From Alphaproteobacteria bacterium (lineage in GTDB: Bacteria; Pseudomonadota; Alphaproteobacteria; RF32; CAG-239), in NCBI GenBank assembly GCA_017546885.1, contig JAFYRQ010000067.1, positions 1 through 12,604 of the forward strand: a stretch of DNA of 12,604 nucleotides, read 5' to 3'. Position 1 is the stretch's first letter. Every line of letters begins with the position of its first letter. Made by a program: the position numbers and the translations under genes. The notes under the pieces are model-generated. The model saw only the letters and a program-made list of their open reading frames with translations. It did not search any database and was not told the origin of the DNA. Below, piece after piece: positions 1-6,312 of this stretch.

Positions 1-47
1 CTTCAATACAAACTAACTGTTATCCGCATATATTTGAGAAATTAAAC

Positions 48-74
48 AAAAAAAAACACCGCTGATAGCGGTGT
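48..74 (-). terminator. Intrinsic terminator of the orphan lipoprotein gene
   Basis: The perfect 8-bp inverted repeat acaccgct / agcggtgt (56-63 and 67-74) has a 3-nt loop. Read on the minus strand it is followed by nine T residues (complement of 48-56). It lies 30 nt past the stop codon of the 104-751 gene, in the right orientation to end that transcript. Confidence 0.88.
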
Positions 75-103
75 AATTTTAGGGATTAGACACTTAGCAG
101 TGT

Positions 104-751
104 TTAGATTTCGGTATTGTTTTCGCCCTCAAAACCGGGATTAATTCCGATATTGATAGTGACGTCAACATACTCCTGACGGAGCTTTACCGTCTTAACG
201 AAATCGAACACCTCTTCGCCCTGATGGACTCTAAGTGTGACTGTTGCCTCGGTGCAGAAGTACAGCTTACCATCCATCTCCTCGTCTCCCAGCTCTTTCG
301 TTACACAATCGATGAATTCGAAAGATGGTGAGTAGTGTTTACACTCAGGAGAGCAAACCTCAGGAAGCACAACTACGAAATTGTATCGCACGATGTAGGT
401 ATCGAAGAACAAAGACACTTTGTAGGTCTCCTCAAGGAAGTTGATACCATCCTTAGTATAGAACTTAGCATCATGCTGATTCTCATACATGTAGAGGTAA
501 TCACCTACGCAATAAGCGTCCACTACATTGCTCTCTTCTTTGCTTTCATCCTCGTAGATGTAAGGTGCCAATGTCGAGAGTCTGCTACCTTTAGTTCCGG
601 TACAGTAAACTGTGTAATGCGTTTCACTTGCGGGTTCACAGAGCATTGCGGTATCAGGAGAAACAGCAAGTAGCTCCTCATCAGTGAAGAAGCAAGAGGT
701 TGTCATAGCACCTAGTGCCAAACAAACCAGAATTTTGAAAATTCCTTTCAT
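104..751 (-). CDS. Orphan cysteine-rich predicted lipoprotein, function unknown
   Basis: I do not recognise the family. The 215-residue product begins with a short basic stretch and a hydrophobic segment (residues 2-16) ending at T-T-S-C20, a loose lipobox, so it is probably a lipid-anchored envelope protein. The residues after Cys20 include D-E-E (24-26), reminiscent of surface-export signals in Bacteroidetes lipoproteins, but this is only suggestive. The mature part has seven further cysteines (38, 50, 81, 133, 137, 149, 166), which could form disulfides outside the cytoplasm, and looks rich in beta strands. The ATG has no Shine-Dalgarno sequence; the leader is nearly all A and T. The gene has its own promoter and terminator and is richer in G+C than its neighbours: a hand count gives 62 of 120 for positions 181-300. 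This suggests transfer from another lineage. The reading frame is long and clean, so it is very probably a real gene. Confidence 0.8.
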   Translation of the reverse strand: MKGIFKILVCLALGAMTTSCFFTDEELLAVSPDTAMLCEPASETHYTVYCTGTKGSRLSTLAPYIYEDESKEESNVVDAYCVGDYLYMYENQHDAKFYTKDGINFLEETYKVSLFFDTYIVRYNFVVVLPEVCSPECKHYSPSFEFIDCVTKELGDEEMDGKLYFCTEATVTLRVHQGEEVFDFVKTVKLRQEYVDVTINIGINPGFEGENNTEI

Positions 752-793
752 AGTAATTGGTTTTTTATAAGTGTTTAGAATAATTCTTTGAGT

Positions 794-828
794 ATTATAT
801 ATTTAACATTTTTTGTCCATAATGTCAA
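794..828 (-). promoter_or_regulatory. Sigma-70-type promoter of the orphan lipoprotein gene
   Basis: Minus-strand TTGACA (823-828) lies 17 nt from TAAATA (800-805). A perfect TATAAT (794-799) overlaps further downstream but at 23-nt spacing from the same -35. Either would give a leader of roughly 35-42 nt. The -35 box begins only 10 nt past the ftsK stop and there is no hairpin between, so read-through from the upstream operon is also possible. Confidence 0.6.
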
Positions 829-838
829 GATATGTTTT

Positions 839-2059
839 CTACCGTCTTTTTTGAGTTCCGAGAAGTATGGTTATACAATATTTGAAGCCGTTTATAATTA
901 CCTTGCGTTCTCTAACACGCAAAGAACTCCACCAGTTTAAACATCTGCGGAAAAAGCCTTCTTTCTTTTTCTCTTTTACGGTTTTCTTTTCCTTATCATT
1001 TTCCTCTTCTGTTTTTATCGGTAACGGTTTTATCTCACACTTATACGGCTCTAAAATTTTAGCAATTTCCGCATCTGTCACATAGGCTCCGTGTATTCTT
1101 TTCAATTCGCCGTTTTGAGGTAAAAACAAAGCATCTCCCCTACCTAACAAATCTTCGGCTCCGGCCATATCCAATATAGTTCTTGAATCGGCTTGAGAGG
1201 CAACTTTGTATGATAAACGTGTTGGAAAGTTAGCTTTTAAGACACCGGTAACAACGTCAACGGACGGACGTTGGGTTGCGAGCATTAAATGTATTCCTGC
1301 CGCTCTGGCTTTTTGAGCTAATCTTTGTACGGAATCTTCAACCCTTTTATCTGCTGCCATCAAATCGGCAAACTCATCAATAACACAAACGATATACGGC
1401 AAAGCTCCGCAACGTTCGTGATATTCGTCGATATTTCTTACCAACTCTTTCTCAAACATGGCATACCGTTTTTCCATTTCATCAACCAAATAACGCAATG
1501 TTGCCGAAGCCAGTGCATTATCGGTTACAACCGGAGCAAGAAGGTAACGCTGGTTGTTATAAATAGAAAATTCTATACGTTTAGGGTCAATCAAAACAAA
1601 CTTTAAATCATTCGGTTTTTTATTTGCAATCAATGAGAGCATAAACGTATTTAAGCCAACTGATTTTCCCGAACCCGTTGTGCCGGCAATAAGTAAATGC
1701 GGCATTTTTGCTAAATCGGCATAAACAGGCTTTCCGGCTATATCAACACCTAAACAAATCGGCAATTTTCCTTTTACGTTTTTAAATTCTTCGCTTTCAA
1801 TAATATTCGGAAAACTGACTGTTTGCATTTCGTCGGCAGGAATTTCAAATCCTAATTTTGAAGTTCCGTAAATAGGTTCGACACGTAAAGATGTTTCTCC
1901 CATTTCACGAGCTATATCTTCAAGCGATGCGGTTATAGTTTTTATTTTAGTTCCCGGTTCAGGTAAAAATTCTATTTGTTTCACCATCGGACCAATATTA
2001 ATTCCGGTAACTTCGCCTTTAACTCCGTAATGAGCAAGTATTTCAGTCAAGTTTTGCAT
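839..2059 (-). CDS. ftsK: FtsK/SpoIIIE-family DNA translocase, motor domain only
   Basis: This is a hexameric ATP-driven DNA pump of the kind that clears chromosome termini at the division septum. The 406 residues start directly in the FtsK alpha domain (1-90). The RecA-like beta motor follows, with Walker A GTTGSGKS (126-133), Walker B ending D228-E229, and the family block with ATQRPS and GRGDALF (about 254-313). FtsK proteins usually carry four N-terminal membrane helices and a C-terminal winged-helix gamma domain that reads KOPS and contacts XerD. Neither is present. After residue 345 comes a Lys/Glu-rich linker (349-368), then a basic, Trp-containing tail (370-406) with no resemblance to gamma. 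The ATG has a good Shine-Dalgarno (AGAGG) in the 8-nt gap after the lipoprotein gene, so the short N-terminus is genuine. It could be a paralogue beside a full-length FtsK elsewhere, or a split version. It is the last gene of the mla operon. Confidence 0.9.
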   Translation of the reverse strand: MQNLTEILAHYGVKGEVTGINIGPMVKQIEFLPEPGTKIKTITASLEDIAREMGETSLRVEPIYGTSKLGFEIPADEMQTVSFPNIIESEEFKNVKGKLPICLGVDIAGKPVYADLAKMPHLLIAGTTGSGKSVGLNTFMLSLIANKKPNDLKFVLIDPKRIEFSIYNNQRYLLAPVVTDNALASATLRYLVDEMEKRYAMFEKELVRNIDEYHERCGALPYIVCVIDEFADLMAADKRVEDSVQRLAQKARAAGIHLMLATQRPSVDVVTGVLKANFPTRLSYKVASQADSRTILDMAGAEDLLGRGDALFLPQNGELKRIHGAYVTDAEIAKILEPYKCEIKPLPIKTEEENDKEKKTVKEKKKEGFFRRCLNWWSSLRVRERKVIINGFKYCITILLGTQKRR

Positions 2060-2067
2060 TATATCCT

Positions 2068-2625
2068 CTATAGTTTAGAAAGTTTTTGAGCGATTTGTTT
2101 TGCCATTTCATTTATCAATTTGCTTTGAGCATTAACAATACTGTCATAAGAATCTCCGGCAGGAGCTTCTAAAGAGCTTCGTCCTCGGGCAATATTTTTG
2201 CCGTTACGATAAACAGTCCACCAAGCATCAAAATTTACGTTTCCGTTGAGCTCTGCGTCAAACTTATTTATTTCGACATTAATCGTAAAATTAAATTGTT
2301 CCATTGTATAGCTTTGCGGTTTCACAACCGATTTAGGCATAAACGACGATAAATCATCGGCTAAGATACGAGTGATTGAAGATGTGAGCGGTTCAGCCCA
2401 ACGATGAAATTCCGAAACACTTAATTCACTACTATTTTTCTTAATCAAAACAATTTGCGGTCTGTCGATATATTGCGGAACATCAACTTCCTCTATACCG
2501 ACGCTCATTATACGATTGCTTATAGGTATATCGTTTTTTTGTGCTTGCAACTGATAAAAGTGCGAATTAGGGCTCATTGCACAAGCACTCAACAATAAGG
2601 TAAACATAACTACATATTTTTTCAT
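2068..2625 (-). CDS. PqiC-like ABC-transport auxiliary lipoprotein
   Basis: This predicted outer-membrane lipoprotein is the partner of an MCE lipid transporter. Residues 1-15 are a clear lipoprotein signal ending in lipobox L12-S-A-C15. The mature part carries hallmarks of the PqiC/DUF330 auxiliary family: a F-Y-Q-L start (23-26), YIDRPQIV (52-59) and FHRWAEPL (73-80). At 185 residues it is the usual size. Its ATG directly abuts the mlaD stop, and its GGAGG Shine-Dalgarno lies inside the last codons of mlaD, so translation is coupled. By analogy with E. coli PqiC, it should receive or help pass phospholipid at the outer membrane, replacing the MlaA/MlaC route. That role is inferred from family and neighbours. 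Confidence 0.87.
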   Translation of the reverse strand: MKKYVVMFTLLLSACAMSPNSHFYQLQAQKNDIPISNRIMSVGIEEVDVPQYIDRPQIVLIKKNSSELSVSEFHRWAEPLTSSITRILADDLSSFMPKSVVKPQSYTMEQFNFTINVEINKFDAELNGNVNFDAWWTVYRNGKNIARGRSSLEAPAGDSYDSIVNAQSKLINEMAKQIAQKLSKL

Positions 2626-3393
2626 CTAATATCCTCCTTTTCCGCGCAATAATGCTTCGGGATGTCTTTCGATATAATCAGCAAAATTACCTAATGATTT
2701 TGCTGCATTTGATATATTTTGCATAGCTTTATTAAAGTTATTGATAGTTTGCGGAACACCCTTGGCTCCGGCAGGTATCGTAGAAAATTCTTTCATCAAA
2801 CCATTCATCTGCGGAATAATTTCATCATTTAAACTATCAAAAAATTTACCGATTTTCTTAAATGTTTCACGCAGAGGAAGTTCTTGAATACCGCGAGATA
2901 ATTCGGCTAACTGAGAAAGAACCGTCGGTATCTCAGGAATTTTGCTTCCCGGTCTCGCACGATAAACCGCTTCAGAACCTTTTACAAATTCAAGTTCTAT
3001 CATTAATTGTCCGGTCAAATAATTTTGTGTGGCCAAACGAGCTCGCAAACCGTTTTCAACCAATTCTTTTAATATTTGTCGTGTTCCTTCACGCGGTTGA
3101 TGCGAACTTAATTTGTTCTCTCTAAAAGTTACATACACCGGAATACTGAAGTCTAACTTGTCCAAATCGGCAACAATATCTATTTTGGTTACTTTTCCGA
3201 TAGAAACACCTTTGAAAACGACAGGAGAGCCGACATCAAGCCCTTTTATTGATTCTGAAAAATACATTACTACCATACGATTGGAACCTTGTAATATTTT
3301 ATCGGAAATAAATGTTCCCATAATAGCAAAAAACAGTGCTATTCCGCATATTATAAATAATCCTATCATTTTATTATTAGGTTTTTTACGCAT
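2626..3393 (-). CDS. mlaD: MCE-domain lipid-transport protein, MlaD-like
   Basis: This is the periplasmic substrate-binding ring subunit of an Mla-type phospholipid transporter, anchored in the inner membrane by one N-terminal helix (about 9-28). The MCE domain spans about 38-138 and contains the characteristic stretch around G51-x-x-x-G-x-P-V (51-58) and KGVSIGKV (61-68). A helical C-terminus (about 155-255) ends with IERHPEAL (241-248), a motif common near the end of proteobacterial single-MCE proteins. At 255 residues it is longer than E. coli MlaD, and the long helical tail may extend toward the outer membrane. The start overlaps the end of mlaF by 8 nt and has a strong GGAGAGGG Shine-Dalgarno. 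Pairing with a PqiC-like lipoprotein marks it as an Mla/Pqi intermediate. Confidence 0.92.
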   Translation of the reverse strand: MRKKPNNKMIGLFIICGIALFFAIMGTFISDKILQGSNRMVVMYFSESIKGLDVGSPVVFKGVSIGKVTKIDIVADLDKLDFSIPVYVTFRENKLSSHQPREGTRQILKELVENGLRARLATQNYLTGQLMIELEFVKGSEAVYRARPGSKIPEIPTVLSQLAELSRGIQELPLRETFKKIGKFFDSLNDEIIPQMNGLMKEFSTIPAGAKGVPQTINNFNKAMQNISNAAKSLGNFADYIERHPEALLRGKGGY

Positions 3394-4150
3394 TTTTTCC
3401 CTCTCCTCGGGTTAAGAATTGCAATACTTTTTCATTAGGCGGATTTTTTAACAACTCGTTAGGATTTCCTCGTGCTAAGATAGATTTTGTTTCTCCGTCA
3501 AGAAAAATAGAATTATTACCTACCGCAAATATAGAGCTTAATTCGTGAGTTACAATAACTATTGTTGTTCCTAGTGTTTGGTTTATGTCAATAATTAAAT
3601 CATCTAAAAGTTTAGAACTTACCGGATCAAGACCGGCGGACGGCTCGTCAAAATATACTATTTCCGGATCAAGTGCCAAAGCTCTGGCCAACCCTGCTCT
3701 TTTTTTCATACCACCGCTTATCTCAGACGGATAATAATCTTCAAAACCGGCCAACCCTACCAATGCAAGTTTTAATGAGGACAGTTCTTTTATTTGAGCA
3801 GATGAATATTCCGTATATAATTGCATCGGTAATGCAATATTTTCAGCCAAAGTCATTGAGCTGAACAATGCTCCGCTTTGATATAAAATTCCGTTTCCTT
3901 GCATTATTTTGTTTTTTGTTTTTGCCGTTGCCGACGTAAAATCCACACCATCAACAAAAACTTTTCCGCTTAAAGGTTTAACAAGTCCGGTCAATACTCT
4001 TAACATACTGCTTTTTCCGCAACCGGAACCGCCCATTATGATAAAAATATCATGTTTATTAATTTGAAAATTTGCATCTTTTAATAAAACAAAATCACCA
4101 TAACCGATGGTTAAATCTTTTGCTTCTATTTTTGCTTGCGTTTCTGTCAT
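3386..4150 (-). CDS. mlaF: Mla-type ABC transporter ATPase
   Basis: This cytoplasmic ATPase powers the MlaE-MlaD lipid transporter. At 254 residues it is a standard single nucleotide-binding domain with all motifs intact: Walker A GGSGCGKS (40-47), Q-loop Q91, signature SGGMKKRAGLARAL (145-158), Walker B ending D168-E169, D-loop SAGLDP (171-176) and switch H202. SGGMKKR, with Met-Lys in place of the usual Gln, is typical of the MlaF/Ttg2A branch. The start codon overlaps the mlaE stop in an ATGA arrangement, and the end overlaps mlaD by 8 nt, so the three transporter proteins are translationally coupled. Confidence 0.95.
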   Translation of the reverse strand: MTETQAKIEAKDLTIGYGDFVLLKDANFQINKHDIFIIMGGSGCGKSSMLRVLTGLVKPLSGKVFVDGVDFTSATAKTKNKIMQGNGILYQSGALFSSMTLAENIALPMQLYTEYSSAQIKELSSLKLALVGLAGFEDYYPSEISGGMKKRAGLARALALDPEIVYFDEPSAGLDPVSSKLLDDLIIDINQTLGTTIVIVTHELSSIFAVGNNSIFLDGETKSILARGNPNELLKNPPNEKVLQFLTRGEGKNA

Positions 4151-5262
4151 ATTCCTATTACCTCACAAGCAACGGTTATAATTCCGGTCATAACAATCAT
4201 CCATACAATTGACGAAACAACCGCTTTAGTTGTTGCCAAACCTACACTATCCGCATTTCTTCCGCAATGAACACCATAATAGCATCCGCAGATTGCCGTT
4301 ACTATTCCAAATACAAGTCCGTGAAATATACCTACCAAAAAATTATCCATAGTGATTGCAGAAACAGACATATCCCAATATTTTTGTATCGGAATACCGA
4401 GCATGGTTACACCGACAAAACCACCACCGAGCATTCCCATAAAATCTGCCCACATGGTAAGAATCGGCATTGTTACGGTCAAAGCCAACATTCTCGGTAA
4501 TACCAAAAAATCAACCGGATTTATTCCCATGGTTTTGAGAGCATCGACTTCCTCATTTACCTGCATGGTCCCGATTGTTGCGGCATAAGATGCTCCGGTA
4601 CGTCCTGCCATTATTATACCGGTCATAATTGCCCCCATAATTCTGGTCATACCGATTGTAACCAAGCTTGCCACATATATCTGTGCACCAAAAGTTTTTA
4701 ACTGAACCGCACCGACAAATGCCAGAATTAAGCCAACCATAAAACTGATTAATGTTACTATCGGGATTGCCTTGTATCCGCAGTCTTCCAAAGCAAAAGA
4801 TAAATCTATTCCTCGCATGACCGATTTACCGGAAAGCAACCTTTTTAGTGCCTGCCACGATTGTTTTAAGAAATCTGTTCCTTTGTTAAAACCGGTATAA
4901 ACACTTATTCCCCAATCGCCGACATATTCAAGAAATGTTTTTTTATTTTCGACAATTTGCACCGGTTTTCTATCTACCGACAAAGCCAAATTTATCAATC
5001 TGTTAAGACCATCAGGAAAGTTTACTCTTTTTAATTTTATATTTCTTTTTAATGAGATTTTTGCCAATTCAAAAATTATCGCAACCAAGGAAGAATCCCA
5101 CTGTTGCAACTGTGTTGTGTCAATAACTATCTGTGTTATTTTATCATCGTTGGCTATATCATACAGTTTTTGCTTATTCTCATTATCGTCATAAAGCAAT
5201 ATATCGCCTGATATTGATAAAACTAAGATATTATTCTCTATGTCAAATTTTATTTTTTTCAT
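4147..5262 (-). CDS. mlaE: MlaE-type lipid ABC permease fused to an N-terminal STAS domain
   Basis: This is the inner-membrane permease of an MCE phospholipid transporter. Residues 1-105 resemble a STAS domain, the fold of the separate subunit MlaB in E. coli, so MlaB function is probably built in. Residues 110-371 form the MlaE domain with several membrane helices (notably about 166-190, 195-220, 250-285, 303-330, 343-368). It contains the conserved coupling segment AGRTGASYAATIGTM (219-233) and EEVDALKTMG (237-246). The 371-residue length fits the known STAS-MlaE fusions of alphaproteobacteria. The ATG has no Shine-Dalgarno, and an in-frame TAA five codons upstream rules out an earlier start nearby. 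The promoter position suggests a leaderless transcript. It is the first gene of the mlaE-mlaF-mlaD-lipoprotein-ftsK operon. Confidence 0.94.
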   Translation of the reverse strand: MKKIKFDIENNILVLSISGDILLYDDNENKQKLYDIANDDKITQIVIDTTQLQQWDSSLVAIIFELAKISLKRNIKLKRVNFPDGLNRLINLALSVDRKPVQIVENKKTFLEYVGDWGISVYTGFNKGTDFLKQSWQALKRLLSGKSVMRGIDLSFALEDCGYKAIPIVTLISFMVGLILAFVGAVQLKTFGAQIYVASLVTIGMTRIMGAIMTGIIMAGRTGASYAATIGTMQVNEEVDALKTMGINPVDFLVLPRMLALTVTMPILTMWADFMGMLGGGFVGVTMLGIPIQKYWDMSVSAITMDNFLVGIFHGLVFGIVTAICGCYYGVHCGRNADSVGLATTKAVVSSIVWMIVMTGIITVACEVIGI

Positions 5263-5268
5263 ATCGTA

Positions 5269-5297
5269 AATGTATTATCTATACAGGCAATCGTCAA
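5269..5297 (-). promoter_or_regulatory. Probable promoter of the mla-ftsK operon, leaderless
   Basis: Minus-strand TTGACG (5292-5297) is separated by 17 nt from TACATT (5269-5274). The expected start site, about 7 nt beyond the -10, falls on the A of the mlaE ATG (5262). It lies just downstream of the terminator of the preceding gene, where an operon promoter is expected. The -10 matches consensus at four of six positions. Confidence 0.5.
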
Positions 5298-5301
5298 CAT
5301 T

Positions 5302-5330
5302 AAAAAAACCCGAAAAATTAATTTTCGGGT
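5302..5330 (-). terminator. Intrinsic terminator of the orphan membrane-protein gene
   Basis: The 9-bp stem acccgaaaa / ttttcgggt (5308-5316 and 5322-5330) has a 5-nt AT loop. On the minus strand it is followed by seven T residues (complement of 5302-5308). It sits 27 nt after the stop of the 5358-5846 gene and separates it from the mla operon. Confidence 0.85.
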
Positions 5331-5357
5331 CTTAAAATCTTTTTGAAAGAGAGATAA

Positions 5358-5846
5358 TTAACAGTAGCCTTCTGTTAACAAGTTGCATTTACGCATGTAG
5401 TACAAAAAACAATCACACATTTTTAAGCAAACTTTCGTGTTGTTTTTCACTTTGAGAGAAAGTCCCACTTTTGATTTTATTTCCATAAGCGAAACGTGAT
5501 AGTTGTGAGCTCGATATGATATTACGCTCCAATTTGTTGAAGGATAATGTTCGAGCAACAAGACAAACCAATAAGCAACCGTTCCATAAGTTTTACCGGG
5601 ACGAAGTTTGTCCAGGCTCTTTCGGATTTTGCTTCGGTCTTTTTCTGATAAAGCTCGGCCGTCCACAATATCTGCAAACCATTTGCGTATCATGGCGACC
5701 TCTTCTTCATTGATTACTTCGTTCAAACAGTTCTCATCAGAAGAATTTGATTTTTTATCTCTGAACAAGAACGGTAAAACGGAACAAGCAATCATCAGTA
5801 CCATAAACACTGTAAACAGTACAGCGATGAACACATTTACAAACAT
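5358..5846 (-). CDS. Orphan membrane-anchored protein with cysteine-rich tail, function unknown
   Basis: I do not recognise the family. The 162-residue product has one strong N-terminal hydrophobic helix (about 4-28) followed by R-D-K-K. It is therefore probably anchored in the inner membrane with the rest in the cytoplasm; an uncleaved signal is an alternative. The central part (45-125) looks helical and charged, with an aromatic stretch around Y87-W93 and Y101-W106. The last 25 residues hold five cysteines (140, 144, 146, 154, 162), a spacing that could bind metal or form disulfides but matches no motif I know. There is no Shine-Dalgarno before the ATG. It is a single-gene unit with its own consensus promoter and terminator, wedged between mutT and the mla operon, and is richer in G+C than either (56 of 120 by hand count for 5581-5700). 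Acquisition from outside is likely. Confidence 0.72.
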   Translation of the reverse strand: MFVNVFIAVLFTVFMVLMIACSVLPFLFRDKKSNSSDENCLNEVINEEEVAMIRKWFADIVDGRALSEKDRSKIRKSLDKLRPGKTYGTVAYWFVLLLEHYPSTNWSVISYRAHNYHVSLMEIKSKVGLSLKVKNNTKVCLKMCDCFLYYMRKCNLLTEGYC

Positions 5847-5887
5847 AACAGAATAGTATTAAAGGTGAATAATTTTCAATTATCCCA

Positions 5888-5916
5888 ATAATACATTCTG
5901 TTTGTTTTTTTGTCAA
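5888..5916 (-). promoter_or_regulatory. Consensus sigma-70-type promoter of the orphan membrane-protein gene
   Basis: Minus-strand TTGACA (5911-5916) is separated by exactly 17 nt from TATTAT (5888-5893), giving a leader of about 35 nt before the ATG at 5846. The -35 box begins 3 nt past the mutT stop codon. This is the best-matching promoter in the window, implying steady expression. Confidence 0.72.
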
Positions 5917-5918
5917 TT

Positions 5919-6308
5919 TTATATATTCATGGTTTGTATTTTTTTTACAATAGCGACATCTGCCGGAGGAAATTCATAATCAGACATTTCTGCAGGTGTT
6001 ACCCACTTGGCATCGTCATGAACATTTAAGACTAATTCCGCATTTTCCGGAATATGAACAAAGAAAACTCTAAGCTTAAAATCACAATTTGGACCATTAT
6101 AGACTGTATCCATTATAAAATTCCCAACTTCGGACTCTATACTTAACTCTTCTTTCAGTTCTCTTTTTAAGCATTGTTCTATTGTTTCGCCTGCTTCCAG
6201 CTTTCCGCCCGGAAATTCCCATAACCCTGCCAAAGGTTTTCCTTGCGGACGTTGAGCAATCAGCACCTTACCGTTTCGAACAATTATACCGGTTCCTACT
6301 TCTTTCAT
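5919..6308 (-). CDS. mutT: MutT-like Nudix hydrolase (8-oxo-dGTP diphosphatase)
   Basis: This Nudix enzyme is predicted to hydrolyse 8-oxo-dGTP to the monophosphate and so prevent A-to-C transversions. The 129 residues match MutT in length and layout: strand with R11-N-G-K-V-L (11-16), AQRPQGKPLAGLWEFPGGK (18-36) and the Nudix box from G35 through E41 to R49-E-L-x-E-E54. The usual Gly at position 56 is Ser, which lies outside the metal ligands. The fold ends with W77-V-T-P and F92-P-P-A-D, typical of MutT. It follows gltX after 4 nt and is the last gene of the lpxC operon. The Shine-Dalgarno is weak, so expression probably depends on translational coupling. Nudix specificity cannot be fixed from sequence alone, but the MutT-like flanks make this assignment likely. 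Confidence 0.88.
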   Translation of the reverse strand: MKEVGTGIIVRNGKVLIAQRPQGKPLAGLWEFPGGKLEAGETIEQCLKRELKEELSIESEVGNFIMDTVYNGPNCDFKLRVFFVHIPENAELVLNVHDDAKWVTPAEMSDYEFPPADVAIVKKIQTMNI

Positions 6309-6312
6309 TTTT

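Noticed and set aside
335..673. 112-codon plus-strand frame opposite the orphan lipoprotein gene
   Set aside because: The minus-strand frame has a signal peptide, lipobox, promoter and terminator; the plus-strand frame has none of these.
5862..5884. AT-only inverted repeat after mutT as a terminator
   Set aside because: The stem is six weak A-T pairs without a T tract and lies in the leader of the next gene, so it is unlikely to terminate transcription.
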